A program made the translations under genes and the position numbers. Below the pieces are notes generated by a model that made no database searches, was not told where the DNA came from, and saw only the letters and a program-made list of their open reading frames with translations. Positions 1-13,407 of a stretch of 64,000 nt of DNA are shown here, one piece after another; positions within the stretch are counted from its first letter, which is position 1; every line of letters begins with the position of its first letter. The stretch is from Dillenia suffruticosa (taxonomy: Eukaryota; Streptophyta; Magnoliopsida; Dilleniales; Dilleniaceae), in assembly GCA_033439265.1 (NCBI GenBank), contig JAVTVX010000017.1:10128001-10192000 (forward strand), given 5' to 3'.

Positions 1-1426
1 GTTGTATCATTGTATGATACCATTTTTCTTTAGCATCCTTAAGTTAGGAGCTGAAAAAGTATCATAATACTCTTTTAGGGTATGACAAACCGATATAACC
101 GAATGATACTGTTCATAGAATGAGATCATGTCATCGTGCATGTTACTGATAAGAATTGCTCTAACTTGGATATCCTTTTGCTTCCACGCACAATAGACCT
201 TTTTATCTCATTTATCCTGAGGTGTGGTACTCTTCTCGAGATCCACCATCTCATACCTCAAAATCTTATACAGATCTTACTCTTTGAGAACAAACTAAAT
301 TTTCAAGTGTTAAATCTCGCAATTATCACCATTTAGTTTATCCTCATTGTAAAGATCTATTACAATAGTTTTCATTGCAATAAAAGGGATTTTAGTGACT
401 TATTAATATTTATTCTAACATTTTGTATACTTTTTGAATCAACAAATTCAAAAATGATTTGAGTATAGATTGCAAAATAAACGTATGAGTCGATGGACAC
501 CATACACCATAACCCCAAATCGCATTTTACCATCTGAATTTAAATTCGGCATACAGAAACCCATAAAAAATCACAAATATGGACGTGAGACCCTCAGAAA
601 AAGCGAAAAAATGTAATCCAAAACGACCTGATGCGCCGCCAGATGTCCCACGTGTTGGCAAAGCACCTCTACACACCTACACGCACCAACTGTGTGCTAG
701 CACATGCACCAGATGCATAGCGCATCTATCACGCATGCAACTTGCATCTTGGGTCGTGTCCCAAGTCGGGATGCTGGTCGGGATACAGATCCGGGTCGCA
801 ATCGACCCGGACCGCTTGATCCAATTCACACTCCTCCACACGCGTGAATTGCACATGCCAGTTCTTGTTTGAGTCACGCCGTGTATTGCATTTCTTGCCC
901 GACGAGTTTGCAACCGAATCCTCACGACCTGACTACCGAAAAACTCATTTACAAGTGTTTTTTCATACAGTTTTCGATCAAAATTATAATCGGGTATTCT
1001 CCAAACATTCTTGACTAAATTTTAAGAGGATTGAAGCCCTAAAAATGGCGTATTTAACTACCCCAGTCGCAGCCCTACTCGGCCATTCCAAAAAACCCAA
1101 TTTTCGATGGCAATACAACACCATTTATACATCAAAATATAGATAAGATCATGAAAAATACGTATAAGCCAATTTTATAGACCAATTCATCCTTTAACAT
1201 GATAGATCTAAGGTTTTGAAGTCGGTACAATCGAAACCTTCGACAGAACTTTTTATGGTTTTAATATGTTCAAAAAATTTAACAAAAATTATTTTGATTA
1301 TCCTTGGACCATGATTCTCATAGTATTCTCGAATTTATGAAACTCATTCGTAATCTGAATTCTAAATTTTACCCTATACATTTTAAATCCAAAAAATTGT
1401 GATTTTTTTTTAATAAATCTAATATT

Positions 1427-1438
1427 GTTCTGATACCA
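1427..1438 (-). other. Primer binding site of the left-edge copia element
   Basis: The minus strand reads TGGTATCAGAAC here, directly beside the LTR end. This is the usual tRNA-Met type primer site of plant copia elements with one late-position difference from TGGTATCAGAGC. Confidence 0.7.
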
Positions 1439-1439
1439 A

Positions 1440-1899
1440 TATTAAATTAATTTATATACATGAAAGCGTGATAAATCATAAAAATTGAATATTCGGATTT
1501 TTCATATAAATATCTCAATACGTAAGTCTAAAAAAAAAACGAGCCTTGAACTCTCTCGTACGGATCATGCAGTCGGGATGATGATCATAAAATTGAATCA
1601 CCATTATTGTACTATGACGTCTCAACCCAAAGTTTGGTAATACGATGACAGAAGAAAATTTTCTCATTAAAATTTTCTTAATTCCTCATCTTTTCTCTCT
1701 AGAAATTGTGTGCTTATTTTCGAGCAATGTGCAGAGAAGTATATCTCTTCATCTTCACTCACGTAGGATAAAAATTGGGGAGGAAGTTTGGAAAAGTGAG
1801 GATAATGGGTTAACCATCCATTATCTCATATTTTTTATTTAATTTTTTTTAAATTAACTTTTTAAACCCCGTACTATTGTGTGGGCATTTTAACTAACA
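1440..1899 (-). repeat. 5' LTR of the left-edge copia element
   Basis: On the minus strand the LTR opens TGTTAGTTAAAATGCCCA, comparable with TGTTGGTTATTTATGCCCA at 58727. It ends one base before the primer site, like the LTR ending at 52759, but the terminal CA has become TA. Length is about 460 bp against about 510 bp in the related LTRs. The body is strongly diverged. Confidence 0.6.
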
Positions 1900-4229
1900 C
1901 TTACACCATATCCTTTTGCTTCCATATCAAGGGCAAGTGCCACTGCACTCAAGCCCTCACGCTCCTCTTTCCCTTCTTTTTCCTTTTCTTTGTTTTGTTT
2001 TGTTTTCGTTTATGTTTATGTTTGGTTGCTTAGCAAAAAGAATAAGAGAGCCGTAAAGCATGATCAATCAAGGCCAAAGGAAAATTTTCTATGTTGTTTG
2101 TGGCTGTTTCCTTAGGAATCCCTAATGTTTGCTTCACCATTTTATAGGTCAAGAGATCTTTGCATGTCAAGTTGTGATTCTCTTTCAGTTCAGTGGGTGC
2201 TAACCTACCTGGGCTTTTATCTGTCATATTGCATAATTGGTATGGTAACAAGTTCCTCTTTCCGTTGAAACAATTAAATATTTGTATCTAATTAATGCTT
2301 CATATCTCGAAATTTAATAGAGCTTGGACTGCACCATCCTAGTAATTACAAGCAGAATTAAGGTTGTCACTTGAGTGAAGCTAATGAATAAGAAATAGCA
2401 ATTTTTGGCACTATTTGTTGGCTGGTTTTGGATGACATCCTGGGATCTTGTACTTGAGACTGCATAAGGGTAAATGACTTTATTTTAGTGGGTCATTCAA
2501 GTCAAGTTGATTGCATTTTACCTGACCATAGATTTAAGATTCTTTTTTATAAAAAGAAAAAAGTAAATCCGTGTTTGTAGGGCACTGCATTCCTCGTGCA
2601 TCTAAGCTTTATAGATTTTATAAGAGATCTTTTCGGTGTAGGTCATTCTCTATAGATCAACCACATTGTCCAACTTGCAACCATGATATAGTCATTCATT
2701 ACAATGCTCAGATGGCACTTATATTATAAATTGATTCTTGATCTTCCCCTCCCCAATTTTTATTCCCTCTCCAACCACCCCAACCCAAAAGTATAATCCT
2801 TCGATTTGGATATCCCCTACCCTTTATAAAGAGCTACCTTTTATAAGTTAGAAAAGCCAAGTTCCTCCGAAGCTTACTTTTGGAGGAATTTCACACTTTT
2901 ATCCATTATTTTGCACGTTTTCTTCCCATTCTTTCTGGGATAAATTAGGTGGAGCCTCAAACTTGGTAATTAATTATCTTGTTATTTACATTATTAAAAC
3001 GTTAAATACTGCTGTTAAATTAACTAACAAAATAAGTTTCGGATTTGAAATTTAAAAGTAAAAAACACTGTACAGAGGGAATTCCTCAAACTTGAAACGT
3101 TAAACTTGTATACCGGTTAGTCCAAAAAAATAAATAAATAACAAAACTATCAAATACCAATTGCATGAGAAGTATAAAGTTTGATTCGGATCCAAGTTTG
3201 ATTCCAGTAAATATATTTATATAAATGAGGCCATATGCAAAAATCAGAGACATGTATAAGGCAACCAGGAAATGGGGGTAAGTTCCTTCCATTTCCATTT
3301 TCATGGTTGAAATGATATAATCATCAAAATAATTAATAGATTTTCCATCCAGTACCTATGAAAATCCAATACATGATCAAAGTTATCACCGCAGAGCTGA
3401 TGCCCATCCCTAATGAATTTTGTAACATGAAGAGGATACCAACCATTCAAAAAATGATACTCCCTCCCTTACACTTTAAAGTGTCATTTTAGATTTTTTT
3501 TTTTATTTCACTTCAAATATCATTTAAAATTGAGAAAATATTAATTATTTTTTTTCCAACTGTATCCTTAAAAATCTTGTTATCTCACTAAATGCTTAAT
3601 TTTCATCATATAAATTTACTTTTTAAAATGTTTTTTAGTCAATTAATGCAATTTTTTTTAGATTATAGTTATTCAATCTTTTTTTTTTTTTTTTTGTATA
3701 CTGTCCTTAAAAATCACATCCGTGATCTCGAAAGTGAACAAGAATCATTTTAGAAAATTGTATCAAAAAAAGAATTATTTTAGAAAATAATTCATTTTTA
3801 GAATCATCCCAAAAAGAAAGTTATGGATAAGGATTAACTTTGACAATAATTACTATCTAAAAAATTGCCCATATTCACAACTAAAAATAGCTTGCTTGGG
3901 CATTTTATGAGATAACTTGAGAGAAACTCGTCATAGTCTCTCTCACTTGCATCCTATAGTACAAATACCTTTATTATTCCTCCTTAAATCAAACAACCTC
4001 CTCGCTATCTCTCTTTTCCCGGATACCACACCCACAAGCATTCACACCCCAAAAACATCTCGCACGCTACACGATCCTAATATTTTTAGTATTCCAAAAT
4101 TATTAACAACAGCGTTGGAAAGGATAAAATGATTTAAGAAAACCTTGTCACCTTTACCAAACGACTGTTCATCAAAGCTAGACACCTACACTATGCATAT
4201 ATGAATCGAACCTACACCATGCATATCCA
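1900..4229. other. Gene-free intergenic stretch with a possible Stowaway-type end
   Basis: I recognise no gene. Reading frames are short and without family resemblance. At 3458-3475 a TA dinucleotide is followed by CTCCCTCCCTTACAC, like the terminal sequence of Stowaway (Tc1/mariner) MITEs. I find no matching opposite terminus, so at most a broken end is present. Poly-T and AT-rich runs fill 3490-3720. Confidence 0.4.
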
Positions 4230-4480
4230 TTTTGGTTTTTCTTCTTTTTTTCGAATCTTTTTTTGTTTTAAATATCCATTTATAATTAATGGATTTCGCA
4301 CCTTCAGGCAATGGGATGAGAACTCAAATATCATTATCCTTTATGGATTTCATATCCTCATTCATGGTATCGATCCACTTTTGAGAGTTACAATATTCCA
4401 TAATTTGACAGAAATTGATTGGATCATCTTCCATCACTCCAATATCAATATCATATTCCTAAAAAAATAACATAATCATC
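4230..4480 (-). pseudogene. Copia reverse transcriptase, N-terminal fragment
   Basis: The minus strand reads WIDTMNEDMKSIKDNDI, then a stop where the family has Trp, then VLIPLPEGAKSINYKWIFKTK. This is the standard opening of the copia RT domain (family knowledge: W.dAm..E..s...n..W.LV.lP.g...i..kWvfk.K). Similarity ends near 4230 before the palm domain, so the catalytic YVDD part is missing. Confidence 0.8.
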
Positions 4481-4689
4481 TGGAATTGCACTTCTTCTTT
4501 TTCTAGTGGATTTTCTTAATAGCATAGATTCTTGAGATAGTAGAGTTTGTTCTTCGAATTGAAGGGTTCTCTAATATTGTCTAACTCTGTTGTGTTTTGA
4601 ATAGAATCAGGAGTAAAAATCTAATCAAGTCCAATAACATATGTTGAAATATCAATATATTTCTCTTGAAAAAATGTTTCTAACCATAT

Positions 4690-5106
4690 CTCCCCCCACA
4701 AACTCAACATCCTCAAAGAATTGTTCATTTCCTGACTCAAAAGTGACATTTTTTGTGAGATCATAAATTTTATATCCCTTAGATTGTTTTTAGAATGTCC
4801 TACAAAATAGCAGCTAATTGTCTTAGTATCCAGTTTTCTTTCATTGGGCCTAAAAGGCCTAACCTCAACTGGACAACTCTAAATGCGCAGATGTTTCAGA
4901 CTAAGACGTCTACCAATCCCAAGTTTATAGGGGGCTTTAGTAGTTATCTTAGTAGAAACCCTATTTAAGATGTATGCTGCAATCTTGAGTATCTTTCCCC
5001 AGAGTGATTCAGGTAAGGCAGAATGAGCAATCATACTTATTACCATATCCTTAAGAGTCTTGTTTCGTCTTTCAGCAATACCATTTATGACGAGTGATCC
5101 AGACAT
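4690..5106 (-). pseudogene. Copia integrase, C-terminal half
   Basis: Residues NGIAERRNKTLKDMVISMI and LPESLWGKILKIAAYILNR match the copia integrase core end, which carries the N(G/A)xAER(R/K)N signature with the last catalytic Glu. The frame continues towards 4700 as the integrase-RT linker (VEVRPFRPNERKLDTKTISC type), with a stop at about 4878. The enzyme would insert element cDNA; this copy is broken. Confidence 0.85.
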
Positions 5107-5389
5107 AGTATATTGTGGGACGATATAGTATTCCTCTAGAAAGTAAGCAAATGGTCCTGAACGTTATTTACCTGATTTATCATTTCTGTCATAGTATTAT
5201 CCACCACGGTCATATATGACTTTCTTAATTCTTTTGCCAAATTGATTTTTAACTTCAACTTTATCAATTTTGAACATATCTAGAGATTGTGACTTTTTTG
5301 TAAGGAGATAAATGTAATTATATCTTGAATAATCATCTATAAACGTGATAAAATATCGTTGATCATTTCAAGAAACCGAAGGGAATGGT

Positions 5390-5803
5390 TCACAGATATC
5401 CGTATGAATCAGTTTTTAAGATGTCTGAAATATTTTTGACCTCATAATTTCTTTTATTAGTTTGTTTTCCTTTTATACAATTTACACAAATATCAAAATC
5501 TGTGAAATCAAGGAAATTAAGAATTTCTTCTGATACAATTTTCTCTATTCTCCATCTGAAAATATGACTCAATCTCTTGTACCACAACGAGGAGGGATTC
5601 TTATTGGTTAATTTGTGTTTTACACTTCGAGTAATAGTATACAGGGATTCATTAAAACAAGTCATGATATCAAGTAAATAAAAATTATCAGATCCTAATA
5701 AAGAACCGTAACCAACTATTTTTGTATAAAAAAACAAACTAACTTTCTCATTTCTGAAAGAACAAGTAAAACCAAATTTATCCAATATAAAAATAGAAAT
5801 CAA
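5390..5803 (-). pseudogene. Copia gag-pre-integrase / integrase zinc region
   Basis: A 137-codon open frame carries LWYKRLSHIFRWRIEKIV and a following CVNCIKGKQTNK, the copia 'LWH.RLgH' plus 'C..C..gK' arrangement of the gag-pre-integrase domain. The expected LWHxRLGH has become LWYKRLSH, so the zinc-binding His is altered. It lies upstream of the integrase piece in the same orientation. Confidence 0.8.
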
Positions 5804-6268
5804 ATTTCATCTAAAAGACGGTACAATAAATGTTTCATGCAGAACCAAAAAGAATCTGATTCTTAACAATAATTTATATCTTCCTATGGTTTCAATTAAA
5901 ACTTTATTATCGTTGCTCACGTAAATATATCTTTCACCATCATTTGACGGTCGGTAATTTAAGCAACCTCGTATGGACACACTGATGTGAGTAGTTATAG
6001 CGAAATCTAGCCACCAAGTGTGTCTTATTACTGAAATTAAATTAATTTAAGAACAAATCAAAGATAGAGGTATACCTTTCTTTGCACGTCAGGTATGATA
6101 ATTAGTACACTATTTCTTTCTATATCTCTTGGCACCACAAAAGAAATATCATTTCTTTTCCGGTTCGCTCGGTACCTTTTGTTGCTTCTTCTGAGCTGTC
6201 CTACTTGTAGCATCCTTAGCAGGCTTTTTTTTCTTGTCTTCGGTTGAGACTAGGTGAGCACTTTCTAT

Positions 6269-6775
6269 TCAATCTCGCTTCAACCTTTTTTCTTCTTGGA
6301 CACAGTGAGAGATAAGCTCATTCAGAGACCAAGTCTCTTTCTGACAATTATAGTTTTCTTTAAACTGATTAAACTGTTTTGGAAGATATATTAAAACCAA
6401 ATGCACAACCAAATCCTCAGAGAGGTCAAGCTTGAATGCTCTTAACTTTGAAATGATATGAGATATCTTAATGATATACTTCCTAATATTGTCTTGACAT
6501 TTATACTTCATTGACACAAAATTTGCCAAGAGTGTACCAATTTCTGACTTTTCATTATTGGCAAACTTTTTTTCAATATCAACAAAGAAGTTCTCAACTA
6601 TAGTAATAATATCAGATATAGTATTCCTAAAATTTTCTGCGATGACCTTCTTCATAATGATGAGACAAATGTGGTTCGATCCCTCCCACCTTTCAAACTC
6701 TCTCTTTTCATCAAAGATACTCTTATCTGTAATTGGTGGAAGACAGTCGGTTCTCAACACAAAGTTCATATTCAT
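6269..6775 (-). pseudogene. Copia gag (UBN2-type capsid) fragment
   Basis: A 168-codon open frame begins MNMNFVLRTDCLPPITD and contains FERWEGSNHICLIIMKK, then a helical region with LPKQFNQFKENYNCQKETW and SLNELISHCVQEEKRLK. These are typical of the plant copia gag (UBN2/retrotran_gag) capsid domain. The zinc knuckle that should follow is not readable. The start Met is the usual one for this family. Intact for its length but isolated by stops from the rest of the polyprotein. Confidence 0.8.
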
Positions 6776-8502
6776 AACCCCAAGAACAATTAGAAAATTT
6801 TTTCACCATGATTTGAAGTTTAAACCATTCAACATAGGAATAGAGTTGAGTTGGACATTGATATTTGTGAAAATAGTGTTAACTGTTAAAATAGAGAATG
6901 ATAATCAATATATGTTCAAACAAAACTTTAAAACCAAATAAATTTAAATATGAGAAATTCTCATCATAAAATATCGATAACTTTATTAATATTTTATTTT
7001 TGAACAAAATAATTAATTTATAAATGATATCTTGACGTAACAATCAAATACTGATAATAAGAGCATGTCAACCGACTATTTTTATTTGGGCCGATAAATC
7101 GATCACATGTAAAATCGAAAAATTATCATACATTTATTACCACAAGGTATGCATGCAATTCCGTCAAATACGGACCTTCCTTTGGATCGATCGGTATCCA
7201 CATGGATTGCATACACACAATTTTTTATATCCCAAAAATAAATTAATGTCCACAAAAGTGATCGCTTTTATGACATGTTGTTTCAATTAATTTATCTCTA
7301 AATATATACAAAATCATACTCATATTTGAATAATATCTGTAATTGAAAAAATTCCAATTTTATCATGATGGACTCAATTTCTTAAAAATTGGGTTATTTA
7401 AAACACAATCTTGTAAACTTAAAATTGAGTCTAAAAATTTTATTAAATTTGTCTCCATCATCTTTCTTTTCTGTCCTTATACATTCGTTGTTGACATAAA
7501 ACCAAAATTTTAACCTTTTGCCAACAACTGATCCAAAATTTAGTCAATCCTCACTCTGTAGCAAAAAACATCAAGAAAGTTCTCAAATATGTGGTGGGTT
7601 CAATTTAGAACAGTTTAAGAATAAGTCAATTTTAGACTTATTCTCATCTTGTTGACAGAACTTTTTTAGACATATCATATTATCGCATACTGAAAGAATG
7701 ATTAGTTTTGAAAATAAGAGAAACAGTAAAGAACGATAATGATAAAAATGGATTCAATTGAATCCAATGAGTTCCAAAACTTTTTACACCCAATATTGAG
7801 TTTATTTGGGCCCAAAATGGCCCATAAAACATTTTTTTTGAAAAAAAATATTGATCATTTTGTGATATGAATTTGCAATAAAAGAAAAAAATCTATTTTG
7901 TTGAAATTGATAAGTTATAAAAAAAAGAAAAATTAAATTCTAAAAATTTTCTTTTTTTTTGTTTTCAAATTCTAAATGTTTCATTGCATAAAAAAAATGT
8001 AAATTTCAAAATTAATAAACCGAAATTTACATATATACATATTATATATATTGAAAACCCTAAAGATTCTTGAAAAAAAGTCAACTTCCTTTTTTTTAAG
8101 GTTACCAAAAAAAAAAAAAGAAAACTTGATATTACAAAATTCTGTGAAAATTTTGCTTAATTTTGTGCCTTCTTCCTTCGTTTTTTTTTTTTTTGAGTTA
8201 AAAAGATCCCAAAAATGACACAAATATATATATTTAAAAATATCGGATGTTGATTTTAACAAAAAACTAGAAATCGACTTTAACAAAATTGAATGTCGAC
8301 TTTAAGAAAATTTTTTAGAATTTTTTTTTATTCAAATCCACATCCAAAATTCCCGAATTTTTATTTTAAAATTGAAATATCCATAAAAAGTCATGTATAT
8401 TCTCAAAATTTATATAGTACCAAAATCATAAAAAAAAACTTAAAATATGCATAAAAAACAAATTTCAATGACCTAAGTACAAGTGGTTCTGATATCACTT
8501 GT

Positions 8503-9083
8503 TGGAAAAATAATTTAATACAAAATCATATCAAATATCGTGTTAAATTATTGGAATTAAAAGTTTAATAGAGTGAAATTGAAATTTAGAATGAATTAAT
8601 ATTATTTCTGATTCTATAACCGGAAACTGAATAGAATGAAATCTTGATTCGATCTTTGTCTGGACAGAATGCCAGGTTCGGTCTTCCAGATCAAATGTAT
8701 TTTCACAGAATCTCTCTATATGATGGAGATTTTAGGGAGAAGAGTGATAAATTGATACATGGATCAAAACTCGTATTTACAGTTGTAGGGATGACTTTAC
8801 TTCCAAATTTATAATAGAATTTACATATTTAGCTTATTCCAATTACTTTACCGAATTCACATGAATTTAGATAATTTTCATACTATTTTTAAGTTATCTT
8901 TCGACATTTCCTATTTAACTCATCATAAATAGTAAATGTCCATTGGTATCTACATATTTATTTATTTCTATATCTTTTGAGATACTTAAATATAAATTAT
9001 TGAATTTTTTAAGTTTATCAAATTACTTTCATATGGGTTTATCTTATGGATTCGACAGTACATAATAAATAATTATTTTAACA
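8503..9083 (-). repeat. 5' LTR of the 4230-9083 copia remnant
   Basis: On the plus strand the segment starts TGTTGGAAAAATAATTTAAT and ends AATAATTATTTTAACA. The two ends are roughly inverted (TG...CA), as expected for an LTR. The minus strand continues inward with GTGATATCAGAAC (8497-8485), a degraded Met-type primer site. The outer end at 9083 is chosen by the terminal inverted motif and could be off; no second LTR exists to fix it. Confidence 0.5.
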
Positions 9084-10784
9084 TATAAACTTAATGTTGG
9101 ATTAATGATCCAAAGGATCCAAATTTTTTTATACTATAGTCATCATTCACATCCTAGTATCATTTGTGTAGCAAATTTAAGTTGCATGGTTTGCTTCCAT
9201 ATTTCTCGTGTATGATCCATGCATTTTTTTTTTTTTTTGAATTCTCTCCATTAAACAAAAACCTTAAATAATGGATGAAAAGGGGAGTGGTGAGGAATCA
9301 AGCTAATACATCACCACAAAGAGAAAATAACAACCCAGTGGGGTTTTTTTTTTAATGCAGGACGAGATATATATATATATATTTTTTATGGATGTGAATG
9401 TTTTATTCTTTGAATTATTTTTTCCTTTTCCTTTTGCTGCATTTTGAACTGTTGCATTGTTTTTAAACAGTCAGCCCTTTAACTATCGCATCGTTCAGCT
9501 ACCAAGGCCAATTTTTCTATATCTGGCTCGAATTTTAGCCGGCTGAACCACCCCCCCGCCCCCCGCCCAAAAAAAAAAAACCATATAAAAAAAAGCCTTA
9601 GCTTGACCCGTAGTTACTACCAACCCACCTCAAACTGGGGAAATTCAATCATCGACCTGGACCTTGGCCTCGACTTTAGCCTCTCCCCTTTTTGTTACAC
9701 AAAAAAACTTAAAATCAAAACCTTTATAAAAAGAAAAGGGACGTTATCAACTAAGATATAATTTATTAGATCGATCCCTCCCTACCGGGCGGATATAAAT
9801 AAAATACTATACCCGATCCAAAACTATTCCGGTAAATGGGTACCTGGCATGGCACCCCGGGCGAGCAAGGTGGGCTCTACGGGGTAAAACATTTGAAAAT
9901 TGTCATCTCCCCAATACCAAGAACCCATTATATAAAGAATATGAAAGTTCTAGCAGACATGACATTGTGGCAGTCGTTGAAAAAATCCCATCAAACTGTA
10001 ATATTGTGCCTTTCCCTAAAAATTTTACTTTTTTGAAAAAGTATTTCGATAAAGTTAAATTTAAATTTGGAAAAAAATAAATATTAAATTATTTTATTTA
10101 TATTATATAATTTGGAATTGGCTGGCTCCAACTAAAATTTATTTTTTTGGGTTCTCAAGTTCATTTATTTCGTCATTTTCCACCCGATCCACGTCATTGA
10201 CTCATCTTTGACCCTTTATTTTTCTTTTCCACTTTTCTCTCGTCTTTTTCAATACGCTGCTTACATATAACGCAAACTAAAAGGGAACTTTTTCCACCAA
10301 CACCAACAAGAGGGGTCCTATCATTTATATCCAATTTTTTTGTTAAAAAAAAAGAGCAAAAAGGAAAAAATAGTTCAAGACAAAACAAAATTTTTACGAA
10401 AAGGTTCAAATCAACGAGGCAAAGAAAAAAAAAAAAAAACCCTCTTTTGGGACCATGGTAGATAATTCAAACTATTTTTTTTTATCATGGTTTGACATCC
10501 CATATTCAAAATTTTATCTCAATTAATCTGAATCGATCGTTATAGAATTCACTTTGGAGGATTAATTTTCCAACATGATAGATAATTCAAACTACGACGC
10601 AAGGGATCAAATAATAACAATTGAAAAGAATATCTTTCAAAGCACCTTGATTGAAGTTAAGGGTTTTTTTTTTTTTTTAAAGTTAAAAGGTGGTAGAAAC
10701 TACCAGAATTATTGCACTTTTGGTATGAGTGATTTTACCCATTATAAAATTTAATAAAAAATGTTTTTTATTACTTTATTTTGA

Positions 10785-10874
10785 ATTATAATTAGGGGTG
10801 AGCAACAATGGACAAACTAACGGGGTTAAACCGAATCCCACCCGGTTACCTGTTACCCTCCCGATTATAATTAG
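10785..10874. mobile_element. Mini-insertion of 68 bp flanked by 11-bp direct repeats
   Basis: ATTATAATTAG occurs at 10785-10795 and again at 10864-10874. The 68 bp between open GGGTGAGCAAC and close GTTACCCTCCCG, weakly inverted. 'AGGGGTGAGCA' resembles termini of plant hAT-like non-autonomous elements. Direct repeats of 8 bp or slightly more would suit a hAT insertion. The assignment is tentative; the direct repeat is a direct observation. Confidence 0.45.
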
Positions 10875-13407
10875 TGTCACAGCACAGGCCACAACTCTCT
10901 TTTGCCTCTTTTTGCAGCCGGTCAAGGATATCGTGAAAACTTAAGTTTGGGTTTAGAATTTTTTTTAATAGGTTCATATTCAAATTTCACTTTATTAATT
11001 CAATCAAAAACATTAGAATCTATTAAGAAATTATCTCTCTCTATACTTATTTTTTTATTTTTAAAATTTTAATTCAAAAATTTTAATTAAAAGAATTTAA
11101 CGACTGCACTCATAATTCATTGGTTGGATTTAGAAACCGTGAAAGAAAGGGGAAAATCATGCAATCGGAATGAATATTAGGTTTAGAAATTGAAAATTGG
11201 AAAACGTTTTAGGGAGTATCTTTGGAATGAGGGATATAAAAAATAAAAATCCAACTTGCCCAAGTGTTTCTATTAAAAAAAAAAAAAAAAAATTCTAGAT
11301 CAGAGTTTATAATAGTTGTTGTGTCTGTTGATGATTGTAATATGATTGGAACTCTTAAAAAACTTTAAATGATAATAAATTATACACAAAAGAATTTGAT
11401 TAGAAAGATCGAGAGGTAATCAAGGTTCGTGTCCATAGGTAAATTAAGCACTTAAATGATGAAAATTTGTTCACCAATCATGTTACATAGATATTGTATT
11501 AAAGCAATTCCACGTGAATAAGTGACATTTATAGTATTAAAAGATATCATATATTTTTAAAATATTAAAAAATATTTTATATCAAAATCAAATCAATTAT
11601 TAATTTAATTTTAAAAATATTTAACTTTATTTATCTATATATTTATAATATTTATTTCTATTGTTCTATATTAACTTAACATATTATAATATTTAATTGA
11701 GACAATATATTATTATAGTTTTATATTATTATTATTGCTTTCTATAAATAAACTATAACTCAAGTAACATCATTTTCTCTTTCTTGTAAAGGTCTCAAGT
11801 TAGAATTTTCTTATATATCAATAAAAATTATTATTTTATATTTTTATTATGATATCATAATCATATTCATTTATATCTTTTATATTCGAATATTCTCTAA
11901 TATTTTGTAACAAATTTAAGATGCGTGTTTAGAATACATATGTTGTCACGATAATCACTTGCATCTCAAGAAAACCTCGGATCTGTTTCCAAAAAAAATT
12001 GTTTTGCAATATGGATTATAGTTGGAGCTCAAACAACCACTTACATGTCCGCTCCCTAATTCATTTTGGAAAATACTCTTACTCAATATGAATTACAGTT
12101 AGACGTTAAAACAACCACTCACATGTCCTGAAAAACTATTTTTCAATATTGTAAAAATATATTCTTGATTATGTCAGCATATATTTATTGTCTTTTTCAA
12201 ATTTAAATAATTTGTATTATATTATATTAAATTTGATGAAAATGTTAAAAATATTTAGAAAATATTATGTATTTAAATTAAATCAATATTTTATTATTAT
12301 TTGATTTGATTTTGATAATATTTGATTTTTTAGTTGTAATAATGAATTTTTTATATAAATTTAATATATTATAATAATTAATTAAAATAATATATCAGGA
12401 GGATTTTATAATTTATTATTGCCCTTTATCTCTGATACATTTATTGCTGGATGCAAAGAAAACCCTTTTCGTATTTAAGCGAATAAATATTATAAGAGCA
12501 TTAATGCGCAAGAAGGATTCGCACACACTTCCAAAACTCTATGTCAACCTTTCTCGTAACATAACCCCCGGGTATTTTTTTTTTTAAAACAAAAATCTCG
12601 ATTTAATTTCTTTTTAATGTTTTCCAACATCGCCGGGAGATGAAGAGCATAACCTGAGGCGGAGTCAAAAAATTCTCTTCAGAGGCACCATAAAAAAATA
12701 ATTAATAAAAATTTATTAAAATTTCATATAATTCTAATTAAAAATATAAAAAATTTTAAATAAAATAAATAATTTATAAAAATTGTGTTCTACATTTTTT
12801 AATTGATTTAAATATATTTATAATCGATTTTAATCTAAAAATGTTAATAATTTCTTTTTCAATAACACACGACGAGTCATACATATCAAAAATATGTTTT
12901 GTTAAAAATACGATAAAAATCAAGTTTCACTTTTCATGCATGAGATTCGAATCTCACTCATAGTAATGGGGAGGGTATAGTACTCCCAAATGAACCACAA
13001 TTACGAGATATCAAACTCTCTTTAATGGTTTGGGCAAAAGTCACCCAACAAGTTCACTTATGGTTCTCCACTTAGTGTCACTTTGTGCAGTTCTATGAAA
13101 ATTTGCATAACTTTTTATATATAAGTCTAAATCAGGTGAAATTTTTATATGTTGTAGGTAACTTCACGACCTACAACTTTCATGTTATACATGTTCTCAA
13201 AATCACATCACAAAATTCTCAGAAATCTTTATTTTGATTCAATTGCATTCTAAATGTCACGAATAGTTATGACACTATCCGATCAAAACTTGATTCAAGG
13301 TCGATCAAACCGAACTCGAGCTTGGACTTGGGTAATTGGGTATCAAGCTCGAGCTTGAGCTTGAGGTCGAGCCCAACTGTGTCGAGCTCGAAGGCTCGAC
13401 GAGCTTA

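Larger units (their letters stand above)
1..1899 (-). mobile_element. 5' end of a minus-strand Ty1-copia element (cut by the window edge)
   Basis: Read on the minus strand, this is an LTR (1899 to 1440), a primer binding site, a long leader (about 1430 to 450) and the beginning of a decayed gag (about 450 to 1), continuing outside the window. The primer site complement is at 1427-1438 and matches the plant initiator-Met primer type TGGTATCAGAAC. The leader and early gag are visibly homologous to 52860-54360 of the plus-strand element at 52248-59235, for example around the segment reading 'gggctgcgactggggt' on the minus strand. So both belong to one family in opposite orientation. No intact reading frame survives. 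Family assignment comes from homology inside the window; the copia class is inferred from the better-preserved relative. Confidence 0.75.
4230..9083 (-). mobile_element. Truncated minus-strand Ty1-copia remnant with a single (5') LTR
   Basis: Domain order on the minus strand is LTR (9083 to 8503), a degenerate primer site around 8497-8484, leader, gag (6775-6269), gag-pre-integrase (5803-5390), integrase C-part (5106-4690) and the first residues of reverse transcriptase (4480-4230). Integrase before RT is the copia order. RT is cut after about 80 residues near 4230, and no RNase H or 3' LTR follows, so this is a 3'-truncated copy. Several stops and frameshifts separate the frames. Confidence 0.8.

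Noticed and set aside
579..925. Possible small genes in the GC-richer stretch near the left edge
   Set aside because: The segment aligns with the non-coding leader of the copia element at 53100-53720 and is frame-broken there.
3458..3800. Complete Stowaway MITE
   Set aside because: Only the CTCCCTCC-type left end is visible; no inverted right end with TA was found within several hundred bases.
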